Made by a program: the position numbers and the translations under genes
The notes under the pieces: generated by a model
The model's database searches: none
Told to the model about the DNA's origin: nothing
What the model saw: only the letters and a program-made list of their open reading frames with translations
DNA from: Aphanomyces cochlioides
Taxonomy: Eukaryota; Oomycota; Saprolegniomycetes; Saprolegniales; Verrucalvaceae
DNA length: 64,000 bases
Reading direction: 5' to 3'
Assembly (NCBI GenBank): GCA_019828595.1
Contig: JAHQRK010000005.1
Location: 2,666,001 to 2,730,000, forward strand
Shown: positions 9,833-19,469 of the stretch, one piece after another
How the letters are laid out: each line of letters begins with the position of its first letter
Numbering within the stretch: the stretch's first letter is position 1

Positions 9833-11788
9833 ATGTTGCGTCAAGTGTCCAAGCAGTCTTCCTCCCTGCTTCGAACAGCACTGCGTCTCTCGTCGTCACA
9901 TGTTGCATCGGCAAACGCTCCGTTGACTCTGGCGTTACCGCAAGGATGCCAGATTCGAGCCAAGTCGACGGCTCTACCAACGATTGACGGATCAGCTGCA
10001 GTGACGGGTGCATCGCACAACGCTATGCCTGAGAGCTTGTTGTACAACCAGCAGTCATTTGCGTTTCCGTTTCAACCTGCAGTGTACGATGTACCAGGCC
10101 GACACCATTATGGCAAAGAAGTCTCAGCTTGGATGTACAAGGAATTGAGCGAGCTCTTGAGCACTGGCTCGCTCGATTACGACATGATCACTGACATGAT
10201 TACGATCCTCTCGGAGCGCAATTATTACCGTGAAGCCATGGAAGCTCTGCAGTTCTCGAGACAGAACAACATTAAGCCACGCATTACCGCCTACTCCAGG
10301 ATCATTTCGTCATGTTATCACCACGAACGTTATGAACTCGCGCTGCAAGTCTTTGACGTCATGCGCCGCGACGGCTTTGTGGCTTCGTTTGTCACGTATT
10401 CGCGCGCTCTGTCGTCTGCCACCAAAGCCAACCAGCACGAACTGGTACATCTTGCATGAAATACTGCTCTGATCATTTGTTTAGGCTTTACAGCTCTTCC
10501 GCGATCTCATGGCCGATTGCGTCGATCTTTCGCTCGAATCACAAAGCATTGCATGCAACAACATCCTCAATTCTTGTGCCCGTCACGATGACTTGGACAC
10601 CGCAACTTGGCTCGTCTCGGAGATGAAAGCTCGAGGTATTCCACTCACGCACGTGTCGTACAATTCGTTCGTGTTGTGCATTGCCAAGTGTGGCTCCATG
10701 GTTGAGCTCAAGCACATCCTGGACGAAATGAGCGAAGCTGGTAGCCATTCCTTCACCTCTTGAAGTGCTAATATCAGCTAGGACTCTTCCTTAGCAGTGC
10801 AGGGTACCTCTCGGCAATTACGGCTTGTGCGCGATGGAAGAAGTGGGAACAAGTGATCAAGCTGTATGACGAAATGCTCCAAGTCCACGGCACATCGTTT
10901 GTTGTCTCGACCGCCGCTGCCATGATGGCGCACGTCAAAGTTGGCCAGCCTCAAACGACCATTCAGATGTACAACGATAGCTTGGCCAACAATGTCGAAC
11001 TAAATACGTTTGCCAAGCAAGCCGCCGTCACGGCATTTCTCAACGTTGGCGCTTACGACCAAGCCCTTGCCTTGTGCGAAGAGGTATGCCTTCTCGCATG
11101 GGATCGTCTTTGCTCATTGACATGTGCAGATGTTATCTGGCGTGATGCGGACGGACGAATTCTTTGGCTTGGTGCATAAACTCAAAGTCCAAGCGTTGAT
11201 TGCAATGGGCCGCGTTGATGAAGGCCTAGCACTCTTTGATGAGACCAAGGAATCGATGGACAAGACAGTCTACTGCTACCGTATGCTCATTTCGCATTAC
11301 GCTCAACAGCGCCAGTACGCTGCCTTCCCTTGCTATGGAGCTTAACATTGCCCGATCGTAGATATGACGAAGCCAACAAGTACTGCAAGCGCCTCTTTGA
11401 TGAAAACCAGTACGTCGCGTCGTCTGACTGGATCCAAGCGCTGTCCATCGCGATTGCATTACCAGACAAGAGCAGCTACTGGGAATTCCGCCGTGCTCTT
11501 GAAGTCCGTGGCCCGGATGTACTGTCGTCCATTCCAGAAGGACTCTTCCTTGAAAGCTCCAAGAATGGCTGTGCCGTCTCGAAATCCAACAACACGGCGC
11601 CCAAGAAACTCCTCGCCTCGACGCAATCGTCTCGTGCGTCAGCTCCACTGCCTCGACGACTTCAGACTGAACCAATGCCGAAAACGCCGGCAAAAATGCT
11701 CCTAGCATCCACCAAGTCATCGTCGATGTCGACGTCCTCCACAACCAAGTCATCCCCGCCAAAAGGCAAGTCGTTCAAGTTATTGTAG
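9833..11788 (+). CDS. Mitochondrial pentatricopeptide-repeat (PPR) protein
   Basis: Five exons: 9833-10444, 10485-10740, 10782-11083, 11130-11314 and 11362-11788. Introns are 40, 41, 46 and 47 nt; the total is 1782 nt, 593 aa, all phases consistent. The N-terminus (MLRQVSKQSSSLLRTALRLS) is Ser/Arg/Leu-rich without acids, as in a mitochondrial presequence. Repeats of about 35 residues follow, with PPR hallmarks: ITAYSRIISSCYHHERYELA, QVFDVMRRDGFVASFVTYSR, ALQLFRDLMADCVDLSLES, ATWLVSEMKARGIPLTHVSY, VIKLYDEMLQVHG and DEGLALFDETKES. The C-terminal 90 residues are Ser/Thr/Pro/Lys-rich and low-complexity. PPR proteins bind organellar RNA; the target cannot be read from sequence. A paired TCCGGA element lies about 50 nt upstream. 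Confidence 0.88.
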
Positions 11789-11833
11789 TTAATAATCCTC
11801 AAACCACCATACTCTTGTGAGATCGCCCTGTGT

Positions 11834-12133
11834 TTACAAATAACGGTGGGGGTTGTGCGGTTTGCCTTCCACCTTGTCGTGCTTGATTTGTTCTTCCATG
11901 ACGAAATGGTAGATCGTCGCAAAAGGCACGACCGTGCCTAAGATAAACTTGCCCATGTGAGCCACGTCAAACACGAATTCGCGGTCGCAGTTTTCGCGGC
12001 CACCGTTCCACACTTCGATGTGCTTGTTCTTGTTCAAACTTCCACCGTTTCGGCGTTGTTGGCCCTTCATTTGAACCATCGAGAAGCGCGTGCTCACGCT
12101 CACGCGGCGCGCCAACGTCTGCGCCAAGCTCAT
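11834..12133 (-). CDS. Small one-TM protein, probably mitochondrial
   Basis: A 99-residue protein from ATG 12133 (MSLAQTLARRVSVSTRFSMV). The first 30 residues are basic and hydroxylated like a mitochondrial targeting sequence. A hydrophobic segment follows at about residues 59-77 (MGKFILGTVVPFATIYHFVM), then a charged tail ending HNPHRYL. This resembles accessory subunits of respiratory complexes in size and layout, but no family was recognised. An in-frame ATG 69 nt further upstream would put the promoter motifs inside the protein, so it was not chosen. The 3' end is 45 nt from the convergent PPR stop. Confidence 0.6.
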   Translation of the reverse strand: MSLAQTLARRVSVSTRFSMVQMKGQQRRNGGSLNKNKHIEVWNGGRENCDREFVFDVAHMGKFILGTVVPFATIYHFVMEEQIKHDKVEGKPHNPHRYL

Positions 12134-12166
12134 CTTCTTCAGACCACGAAAAATTATTGTTTCGGA

Positions 12167-12236
12167 TCCGGATATGCAGTCACTCGCGTATCCGGATACC
12201 ATCGCCTCTCATTATCCGGGCGATTGGGTATCTGGA
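12167..12236. promoter_or_regulatory. Cluster of TCCGGA-type motifs, possibly bidirectional
   Basis: TCCGGA at 12167-12172 and 12191-12196, TCCGGG at 12215-12220 and TCTGGA at 12231-12236, spaced about 24, 24 and 16 nt. They start 34 nt upstream of the minus-strand ATG at 12133 and end 28 nt before a plus-strand ATG at 12264. Confidence 0.55.
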
Positions 12237-12263
12237 TAATGCAGGTCTTGTGGGAAAAGTCGC

Positions 12264-12521
12264 ATGGATGTTGGGAGCACAAGGCGTTTCCAGCTCATCA
12301 TGAGAGAAGAAACCCGACCGAGGGACTCAAAGACATGCGTAGCTATACCTCTATATCATCCGGTGAGACTGCTATGCGTTCTTCTCGTTGGCACTGTCGC
12401 CTTCGCGATTCGCGATGGTGTTGATTTCGACGTCCATGCTGCTGGACTGGTGACATTGGCATTTGGGAGGGTTTCGATGAAAGATTTGGTTGCCTCACAG
12501 TGGTGTAAGACCTGGTTTTAA
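12264..12521 (+). CDS. Doubtful short ORF with a hydrophobic segment
   Basis: 85 residues beginning MDVGSTRRFQLIMREETRPR, with a hydrophobic region around VRLLCVLLVGTVAFA. Its only support is the true ATG and the position just downstream of a cluster of promoter-like TCCGGA motifs, divergent from the small protein at 12133. A GTGAGA donor-like site occurs inside, so the real product may be spliced differently. No domain was recognised. The 300 bases after it (12522-12821) show nothing else. Confidence 0.25.
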   Translation: MDVGSTRRFQLIMREETRPRDSKTCVAIPLYHPVRLLCVLLVGTVAFAIRDGVDFDVHAAGLVTLAFGRVSMKDLVASQWCKTWF

Positions 12522-12821
12522 CTTGCAACTCCGTGAGTTAGTTGTGCTGGGATAAGACTGGATTCGAAGATGGTGCTCAAGTTAGGTACCTGTGTTTAGA
12601 CTCGGGCACCTAGTGACAATTGTATCCTCAGTGGTCGCCAAAGTCGCCCCTCCAACTATTTTGAAGCCCCCTGCAGCAATCGCCACGCGGAGGCAACTGA
12701 AATACCGTGCTGACCTTTAAGAGCATTATTATCCACCTTACACGTTTGTGTAACAAGGCAATGCAGTGGCAAAGCCATTTACACGCAATGAGACTGTCGT
12801 GTGCAGGAATTGTCAAGAAGT

Positions 12822-13859
12822 TTACGACGCAGGTGCCATTGAGTCACGAATTGTGTCGCGAATCGAATCTTCAGATGCACGAACGGTAGACGCTTGAGAA
12901 GCTCGGACTACACGGGCATCCGTCTTGGCAAGAACTTTGCGGCAGTGTTCTTGGACAACAATCTACATAGGCACGGAGACCGTAAATCATTACTATAATT
13001 TGTTGTGAATACCTTGTATCGGGCAGCCTTGAGACTCATGAGAGCAGAGAGAGCGACCGTCAACACGCAGTACAGACCCGCAGCAACCAACGTAGCGTAA
13101 GGCGCCATGTGGATTGCCCAGCATGATCGATTTTGACTGTTGCCTTTGCAGCGGGACAACTCGTCCAGATAGAATGTTGTCTTGAGGACCTTTGTGAAGA
13201 CAAACATGTACCAGCCACCAACAACCAGCATGAGAAGAATCCCTACGTATTTCAGTGAGCTAGATCTCTTTCTGGAATAGTGTACCAGTGAAGACGCAAA
13301 AGTAAATGATGTAGTCTTCCATGCTTGTCTTGTGAGGGTACACAACCATGGCAATCACCCAAAAGAGAATGGCAACCGAGAGACCAGCAGCAAGGGCCAT
13401 CATCATTTGGATAATAAGAAGCGGTGTGCCGCAGTACACTGCTAGCACTTGGCACAATTGCTTTTGATATTCGCCGCTTCCCAAGAGCGAGCAGTCTGGA
13501 TATTGATACGACACACTATACACAGCAATGACTCATCACTCACGAAGTCCATGATATTGACGTACCATTGACCTTGGAAGAACTCAATACTTGTTTGCTG
13601 AATAGGCAGCCAGAACGAGTTACCAGGGTCGAACCAGTCGTCGCCTTGACGTTCCGTGTAGTTGGCCCAGAGACCAATGCCTTGGGAGTATCGAGCAGTT
13701 CCAATATCGCCACGTTGGCCCATCCAGTCGGCAGACACCATGCAATACCAAACCAGCACAACCAGTGATGCTGCGAAGAAGATGCCTACAAGATAGCTCA
13801 GTTCTCCATTGATGTCGCAGCTAGCGCAGACATGTGCCGTCGAGGATGTACGCCTTCAT
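12822..13859 (-). CDS. Tetraspan-like membrane protein, function unknown
   Basis: Five-exon minus-strand model: 13859-13852, 13820-13566, 13515-13286, 13242-13013, 12962-12822. Introns are 31, 50, 43 and 50 nt; 864 nt in total, 287 aa. The first tiny exon (ATGAAGGC) and its 31-nt intron are the weakest part. They were chosen because they join an ATG to the open frame in phase and place it 46 nt from a TCCGGA motif. Predicted TMs: LVGIFFAASLVVLVWYC near the N-terminus; LLIIQMMMALAAGLSVAILF and on; FCVFTGILLMLVVGGWYMF; YATLVAAGLYCVLTVALSAL. A hydrophilic loop of about 60 residues between TM1 and TM2 has conserved-looking Trp/Tyr/Gly, and the tail is charged (KTDARVVRASQAS). The layout is like a claudin/tetraspan fold, but no named family was recognised. 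Confidence 0.65.
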
Positions 13860-13904
13860 GTCGATTGATTGTCTTTTGATGCTTGCCCTCTCCCCAACTC
13901 ATTA

Positions 13905-13910
13905 TCCGGA
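13905..13910 (-). promoter_or_regulatory. TCCGGA motif upstream of the four-TM protein
   Basis: ATTATCCGGATTT, 46 nt upstream of the minus-strand ATG at 13859, with a related TACGGATAAT 10 nt further out. Same core and distance as before five other genes. Confidence 0.5.
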
Positions 13911-14203
13911 TTTGTACGGATAATTAGATTATTTTTCAAAGTTGCTGTCTGACAAACCTTTGAAATCTTATATTTGTCAGAGCTTTGATGACGGTGTATT
14001 CGTACTCCACCCACCACTGAAACTCGCGCTAGGCTCATGTATGAATATCCAAAACTTATGCGAATGCATGCACTCACGACGATGAGATCCCTGATCCATA
14101 CGATGTAATTCCTGAACGTGATACATAATTTAAGGGAGAGTACATTGGTTCATGCGTACACACAAGACCGCGCTTTCAAGATTCTCAGCTCCGCTATCCC
14201 ATG

Positions 14204-14522
14204 AGAGGCTGGTCGGGAATCGTCAATGTCGATGTCTGGGCATCGATGATATCCGGACGTCTTCGTGTTACTTTTTCAAATTTTTCTATGATTAATTCTT
14301 CGTTTTTTCTGAAAAAGTGCCTGAGGCATTGCCAGGCGTTCACGGGCATTGATGCATCATCAATGCCTGGGAAACTGCATCGATGCTTGAGATAATCCGG
14401 AAACATCGACAGACCGCAAAGCTGTTAATTATCCGGAAATTTGACAAATTAGCCAATCAGAGGGCTGGATTTATAGTAAAACACTGACAGACATCGACAC
14501 CGACATTCCCCGACCAGCCTCT
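14204..14522. mobile_element. MITE-like element with imperfect terminal inverted repeats
   Basis: The 35-nt left end (AGAGGCTGGTCGGG, then AATCGTCAATGTCGATGTCTG at 14204-14239) is matched in inverse orientation by the right end (CAGACATCGACACCGACATT, then CCCCGACCAGCCTCT at 14488-14522) with a few mismatches. The element is 319 bp, non-coding and AT-rich. It contains an internal perfect hairpin (GGCATTGATG-cat-CATCAATGCC, 14345-14367) and three TCCGGA motifs (14252, 14396, 14432). No clear target-site duplication was seen. The flanks 13911-14203 and 14523-14982 hold no gene. Confidence 0.55.
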
Positions 14523-14982
14523 GAGGAAAGTGCAATTTGAATGACAAACCTTTGAAATATTATATCCTAAAATAGTATTTCGATACAGAAACTCCATATT
14601 GCGAGAAGGCAGTCGTGGGGATGTTTAAGACAAAACGGAGAGTTCTATGTCTTGAACCTCCTTGCAGTGCTTAACTTTAGCTTGAGCGATTGAGGGAATG
14701 CCTTAGCCCTCTTCATTTTATCCCTCGTTCAGTCGGCGGTCTGTTTCATTTGCACCTATCCATCATTCATTTTCATTTTAAAAAAGAATTTTGTTTTTTT
14801 CTCGCCACACTGTGCGCTAATTTCCCCTTTTGGCATTATCGCTTGGCAATCGACTCCTGTGGTTCCCTTGGATTGTTAAACAGCGCTCAAAGTCGTCGTT
14901 CGGGGATGGAAAGGAAATTCTGCTGCTGGTGTCGTCATTCGAGCATTCTATCAGTCCATCTGCTGAAGCTGCTTCAAGGTTA

Positions 14983-15104
14983 TCCGGATGTATCAGTCGC
15001 ACTTAATCGAATTTGAACCAAGTCAAGCATCAAGGCATACAAAATGCAAGATATGTTTCAGTCCGATTAAAATGTTACAAATTGCAAGTCCATTTTTATC
15101 CGGA
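14983..15104 (+). promoter_or_regulatory. Two TTATCCGGATGTA motifs upstream of the 15156 gene
   Basis: TTATCCGGATGTA occurs twice, with TCCGGA at 14983-14988 and 15099-15104. The proximal copy is 52 nt before the ATG at 15156. The identical 13-mer at both sites argues for function or local duplication. Confidence 0.55.
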
Positions 15105-15155
15105 TGTAATGGCACAAGAAACCAAAGTCAAGCAGAGCACATTGCGAGGGGCAAC

Positions 15156-15857
15156 ATGACAGATGTGGTGACTGCGCCTCCCGTCGAAGCGCCGACGCGA
15201 AAGCCATTGAGCCAAGCACAGTTGATCCTCGAAGATATTGCAGCAGAGTATACGGCCAAGCGAGCAGTCGGTTTGGTCCCGACGAAACCTGTGCCTGCAC
15301 GAGCGTTGCTGTGGGAAGAAATGGCTCGACAAAAAAGCCGCGCGGGATCGCGAAAAGGATGCCTCTTTGGACGCGATACTGACGAAAAATGCGCTTGTCA
15401 GTCGTTCTGCCAGTCCTACGCCGACAAGGGCTCGATCTTGTGCGCCCAGTGTGGCCACGGCGCGCCTTGGCACAAGATCGTCGGTGGTGAACAAGTCTCC
15501 GAGATGGTCTCGATCGTGGACAGCATGAACTTGGACGCTGACTATGGCAGCCAACTTGACAGTTTATACAGTGAATTTGGCTCGGACATGTCCGAATTAG
15601 ACGACGAAGATATCAGCAACGAAGTCGCTCGCCCATTGAAGCCACCACACAACACTTCATTTGGCTTGTCGAGCTTTGGCCGGCCGTCGACACTCAAGTC
15701 TGGAGGTGGACGCTCGAGTGACTTGGGCATTCTATTAAGCGAACTGGAAGGCACCGACCGCGATGAAATTGCTGACGCCCTCTTGCGTGGCCTTGCTCAA
15801 AGCAACAATAGCAAAGGGGGCAGTGCCCACTCGCATTCGAATGTATCTCAATTGTAA
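15156..15857 (+). CDS. Protein with a compact Cys-rich motif, function unknown
   Basis: A 233-residue protein starting MTDVVTAPPVEAPTRKPLSQ. Residues about 69-105 carry a dense cysteine motif: CLFGRDTDEKCACQSFCQSY, then ILCAQCGHGAPWHKI. The pattern C-x9-C-x-C-x3-C-x10-C-x2-C-G-H-G-x2-W-H suggests a zinc-binding knuckle. The remainder is acidic (DSMNLDADYGSQLDSLYSEF) then Ser/Gly-rich, with a predicted amphipathic helix near the C-terminus (DRDEIADALLRGLAQS). Single exon. In-frame sequence continues upstream without a stop, but 15156 is the ATG that places the TCCGGA element at the usual distance. No named domain recognised. Confidence 0.7.
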   Translation: MTDVVTAPPVEAPTRKPLSQAQLILEDIAAEYTAKRAVGLVPTKPVPARALLWEEMARQKSRAGSRKGCLFGRDTDEKCACQSFCQSYADKGSILCAQCGHGAPWHKIVGGEQVSEMVSIVDSMNLDADYGSQLDSLYSEFGSDMSELDDEDISNEVARPLKPPHNTSFGLSSFGRPSTLKSGGGRSSDLGILLSELEGTDRDEIADALLRGLAQSNNSKGGSAHSHSNVSQL

Positions 15858-15984
15858 CTCGAGGGTTATTTACGTTAGCTTCATGTTGTTCCATGGTCGT
15901 GGCGAATGCAAAATTGTGTTGATGGGCATGCAAGTAGGTATGCTTAGTGGGCATTTAGGTTAAAAAACAATGTAGACTACATAA

Positions 15985-16419
15985 CTAATAGGTGACCTGG
16001 ACTTTCTTGACGTCTGCCAAGAGTTCGTCGTACGTTTCTTGCACGTTAAATCCATGCTTGGATGGAGTGATCATGATGCAACTCGTGGGGCGTTTCGATG
16101 CAGCTGATGCTCCCAAATCGACTTTCGATGGCGTGAAAACGTACGCAATGTCGTTGCTTTCGCACAAGACTGGAATGTGGGAGATGACATCCACGGGCGA
16201 GATGTCGCCAGCAATAACGCAGAGACCCTTTTCACCTTTGCGGATCGCTTTCACGACTTCCTTCACGCCACGCTTCGTGCACTTGACCTTTGTGGACTTC
16301 TTCACGAGCTTGTAGAGCTTCTTGGTCATCTTTTTCGTAGCAAGCGGCTGTGCAATCACGCTCACATGCTTGACACGCTCGTCGTACGTGACTCCCTTGG
16401 ACTCTTCCGTGTCGCTCAT
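15985..16419 (-). CDS. NHP2: H/ACA snoRNP subunit NHP2 (L7Ae family)
   Basis: NHP2 binds the H/ACA guide RNA within the pseudouridine synthase snoRNP and telomerase RNP in the nucleolus. From ATG 16419 (MSDTEESKGVTYDERVKHVS) it is 144 aa, close to yeast and human NHP2 (about 155). Hallmarks: IAQPLATKKMTKKLYKLVKK, the RGVKEVVKAIRKGEKGLCVI RNA-binding signature, AGDISPVDVISHIPVLCE, and YVFTPSKVDLGASAASKRPT. The 'SKVDLG' and lysine-rich first helix fit NHP2 rather than ribosomal L7Ae or SNU13. An in-frame ATG at 16485 would add 22 residues (MDLVGGSGQVVLWRRD...) not typical of the family. Confidence 0.92.
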   Translation of the reverse strand: MSDTEESKGVTYDERVKHVSVIAQPLATKKMTKKLYKLVKKSTKVKCTKRGVKEVVKAIRKGEKGLCVIAGDISPVDVISHIPVLCESNDIAYVFTPSKVDLGASAASKRPTSCIMITPSKHGFNVQETYDELLADVKKVQVTY

Positions 16420-16492
16420 GTCTTTTTGCTCAATTGGATCCCTTCGCCACAAGACCACTTGCCCAGATCCACCAACCAAATCCATCTTCAGT

Positions 16493-16499
16493 TGATTGG
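16493..16499. promoter_or_regulatory. TGATTGG (inverted CCAAT) box upstream of NHP2
   Basis: TGATTGG lies 74 nt upstream of the NHP2 ATG; read on the gene's strand it is CCAATCA. Confidence 0.4.
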
Positions 16500-17558
16500 T
16501 CCGTTTATGTCAACCACACTATTTAGTAAATACTTCTAACTTAGTCAAATAGTGTTATCTGGTTGTGTATCCACTGCAGTCGTAAGAAAGTGAAGGGGAA
16601 AGCTCGACCAGGTCGGGAGATTGTCAGTCGTGTAGTGATCAAGATTAGGAAAGAGAAAAGCAGGCTATACAGGCACAGGTATGCTTAAATACTAGTGCTC
16701 TTTCAACGACGAAGAGGAATGTGGGTCTCTTGCAATTGTCCCCTTGTTGGTGGGAACCTGCAATTGTCGTAGCCACCAGGAAGTAAATACAGCTCAAGAC
16801 AATAACTTTGATAGACTTCATAGCCTCTGTCCTCTTCGCTCGTCAAGGGCTGCATGCATTGAATGAAGGGGATGTTTGCTTCCTTGAGTGCTTTAGGGGA
16901 CTCAATGTTTAATTGGTAGAAATATATCCAATCAAAATGAATAAATTCTTGTTATTTGCTGTGTTCGACAGCGATGAACGCATGATGCTTGATGAGAATT
17001 CCACACCGGCGACGCGCTAACCTCATCGAGTTTTATCAAGAAAAGAAGTCCCAAGCTTGCACAGTTCAAGTTGATAGGCCTCTTGGCGAAAAGTGTACAA
17101 TATCTCGATATATATCAATTTCTCCACGAATTGACATCATGATAGAATCCTCTACCGCCTCAATCTTGCAATCACGACAGGAAATATATTGCCACAGTCT
17201 TGCATTATTCTTCTACTTGGAGGATCTTCAACATGCAGTGATGCACCTCAAAGCGTTCATGATATATTCAAAACTGAGCTACATGTACATATGAAGGGTG
17301 ACTTTGATGACAAGGGGGACAAGCAGTGGGAAGTTGCAGAATGTAGCGATTTTCTCCTTTTGAAGGTTTGATCGAGATAGATTTTGTATCGGAAATGTTG
17401 ACTTTGGCGGGAGGTTGAAACTGTCGAGCTTTTATATTGATAGTGGGAGGCGAAATCAGTGGTGTGACGCATGTCATAGCAAGAAATCACCACTTCTCAA
17501 GTGGCTGACTGCTGCGCAAGATCGTTCGATCGAAGACTTAGACGGAGGTGGAAGCGTC
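16500..17558. other. Intergenic, no gene seen
   Basis: About 1 kb between the divergent NHP2 and cyclin genes. Short frames have no coding character. 16900-16945 contains AT-rich sequence with an ATTGG/CCAAT pair about 620 nt from the cyclin ATG. The frame of the cyclin gene stays open upstream to 17415, but with no ATG before 17559. Confidence 0.5.
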
Positions 17559-18485
17559 ATGGACTTGAGTTGCGACGAAGATTACGAACGAGGCGTCCAA
17601 GAAGACTCGGAACCGATCGACGTTGACGCAACGATCGAATATCTTGCGATCCTCGTTCAGAAAGAAGCAACGTATCCACGGCCGAGCAATTATATCACGA
17701 CAGTGCAAATGCAAGGCATGGATGCGACTTGGCGTCGACGCATATGCGACTGGATGATTTACACAGGGAAAACATTTGAAATCAGCGTCGACGCGATTGC
17801 ATGTGCAGTACACTTGATGGACCAATATCTCTGCGTGCTCTCGGTCGACAAAATCGTGCTGCAACTCCTCTCCATGGTATGTTTACACATGTCTTCCAAG
17901 GTTCATGAACACCGACCGATCACACTCGAAGAAATGATATTGCTCTCTCATGGCATTTATCCCCAGCAAGAAATGATTAAGATGGAAACGAGGGTCCTGG
18001 ATATTATCTCGTGGAAGATGTATCCTCCCTTGGCAATTGCGTTCGCGCGAGATTTGATCGCATTCGAAACATCAGCTGAAACCAAATCCATTTTGCAAGC
18101 TGGCGTCACTGAGCTGTTGGACGAATGCTTGAGCGAGTACTCGTTCATGGAGTTTCTCGAATCTGTCAAGGCAATTGCGGCCATTGAAGTTGTCTTCGTG
18201 ACCCATTTCCATCACTCATCTCCTTTGGTCAAGTTTGCTATCGACGAGCTCCATTTTCCTGTCGACCATTTCCATGAATGCGTCGAGCTGATGCTTGTCG
18301 TCATGCCAAAGAAGTTTGTTCCTCCTCCCATCGATACCTCCCATGGGAACAAATCCTACACAAACTGCCTCAAGCGATCAGCGACCCCGACAGGAGTCGA
18401 AGCATCTCCTCGCTATCTCAGTGATGTTCACATCGACCGACATCACAAGAAAGCGCGAAAAGCCGCCACAGCGTCTAGTACTTGA
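17559..18485 (+). CDS. Cyclin (D-type-like cyclin box)
   Basis: A 308-residue protein from ATG 17559 (MDLSCDEDYERGVQEDSEPI). The N-terminal cyclin box spans about residues 60-160: TWRRRICDWMIYTGKTFEIS contains the canonical R-x2-x-D-W motif, followed by VDAIACAVHLMDQYLCVLSV and LLSMVCLHMSSKVHEHRPIT. A second, weaker helical fold follows (SILQAGVTELLDECLSEYSF, AIAAIEVVFVTHFHH). The tail is basic and Ser/Thr-rich (HIDRHHKKARKAATASST). Acts as a CDK regulatory subunit. LxCxE is not seen at the N-terminus, so assignment to the D class is only by general resemblance. Single exon. Confidence 0.85.
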   Translation: MDLSCDEDYERGVQEDSEPIDVDATIEYLAILVQKEATYPRPSNYITTVQMQGMDATWRRRICDWMIYTGKTFEISVDAIACAVHLMDQYLCVLSVDKIVLQLLSMVCLHMSSKVHEHRPITLEEMILLSHGIYPQQEMIKMETRVLDIISWKMYPPLAIAFARDLIAFETSAETKSILQAGVTELLDECLSEYSFMEFLESVKAIAAIEVVFVTHFHHSSPLVKFAIDELHFPVDHFHECVELMLVVMPKKFVPPPIDTSHGNKSYTNCLKRSATPTGVEASPRYLSDVHIDRHHKKARKAATASST

Positions 18486-19371
18486 TGCCGCTTCTTCATG
18501 TCGTCCTTTGCTTATTTATCTTCATTTCGCGCGCCATTTTAATCCTCATTCTAACTTTCTTCAATTGTGGCTCAGTGAAAGATCGCGTACGACAAAATTA
18601 TTTGATTTTTGTATACAGCAGTGCAACTTCAACGTGAAATCCACCGAGAAAGTCCAGCCACCAATGCCGACACCATCAAGCCGAGTTGCGCTCCAAAGCA
18701 TTCAGACTGAATGAGTCACCAAGGCAGCTTCACAGGGGAGTATTGTCGCTGCTGCTGCTGCTGCAAAGGATGACTCGGAAGTGAAACGCTCAGCTTTAAG
18801 AATAGGTGGAGGTTTCACCAACAAGTTGTCAATCTCGAAGCGCAGGGAATGATGCCGAGAACGAATGACAAAGACGACGCACGAGGCACACAAGGCCGTG
18901 TACTACCAAAGCCATGCCCGGATGTCAACGTTCGCACAGGTGGATTTCAAATGATTGAAGAACAAACATGGCAGCTCACGCGTGGCCGACGACTGCACTC
19001 TGAATCGCACAAGTCGCTAACACCAGTTCCCAATACTTAATACGTTTTAAATATACACAAACACGCTGTGCTTTTGTCGCGCTGCTCTTATCTTGTAGCG
19101 CATCCCTGACGACAGCGACTGTACACCCTCGAATTCATCCACACACAGAACAGCTAGCACTGGTCCTTCAATGCAGTCCTGTACAGACGCTGATCGCTCA
19201 AGCACTTAGACAGGTGCCATGAAATATACCTCAAGGGTGTGGAGAAATCATGAAGAGTCCTGGTTACAACGAGAAGGTTCAGACGAGCCGACAGGCGTCT
19301 TTTGCATTTGTCGGCATGGAGTGACCTGAGCTTTGCTCGCACTTTTTGAAAGTGAAAAACTTGGTAGAATT
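18486..19371. other. Intergenic; contains a coding-like but interrupted stretch
   Basis: Between about 18664 and 19040 one plus-strand frame reads like protein (MPTPSSRVALQSIQTE, stop TGA at 18712-18714, then VTKAASQGSIVAAAAAAKDD and a basic segment GGGFTNKLSISKRRE, stop). A second frame, 18849-19040, continues with charged sequence. No consistent splice solution was found, so this is either a small spliced gene missed by hand or a decayed one. A (GCT)5 microsatellite lies at 18748-18762. Confidence 0.3.
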
Positions 19372-19432
19372 TGATTGGCGAAATTAAAATCTTTTATCAG
19401 CCAATCAGAACTTGTCATTTTGGCGGGCCAAT
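19372..19432. promoter_or_regulatory. Inverted pair of CCAAT-type boxes upstream of the WD40-RING gene
   Basis: TGATTGG at 19372-19378 and CCAATCA at 19401-19407 are exact reverse complements 22 nt apart; a third CCAAT is at 19428-19432. They lie 38-98 nt before the ATG at 19470. Confidence 0.5.
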
Positions 19433-19469
19433 TCAAGTCCAGAGTGTTTTCCGACATTCGTCCGCCAGG

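Noticed and set aside
14345..14367. Hairpin GGCATTGATG-cat-CATCAATGCC considered as a terminator or riboswitch
   Set aside because: Eukaryotic context and location inside a MITE-like repeat make a transposon-internal inverted repeat more likely.
16989..17294. 101-codon plus-strand frame between NHP2 and the cyclin
   Set aside because: AT-rich codons, no domain, no promoter motif at a usual distance.
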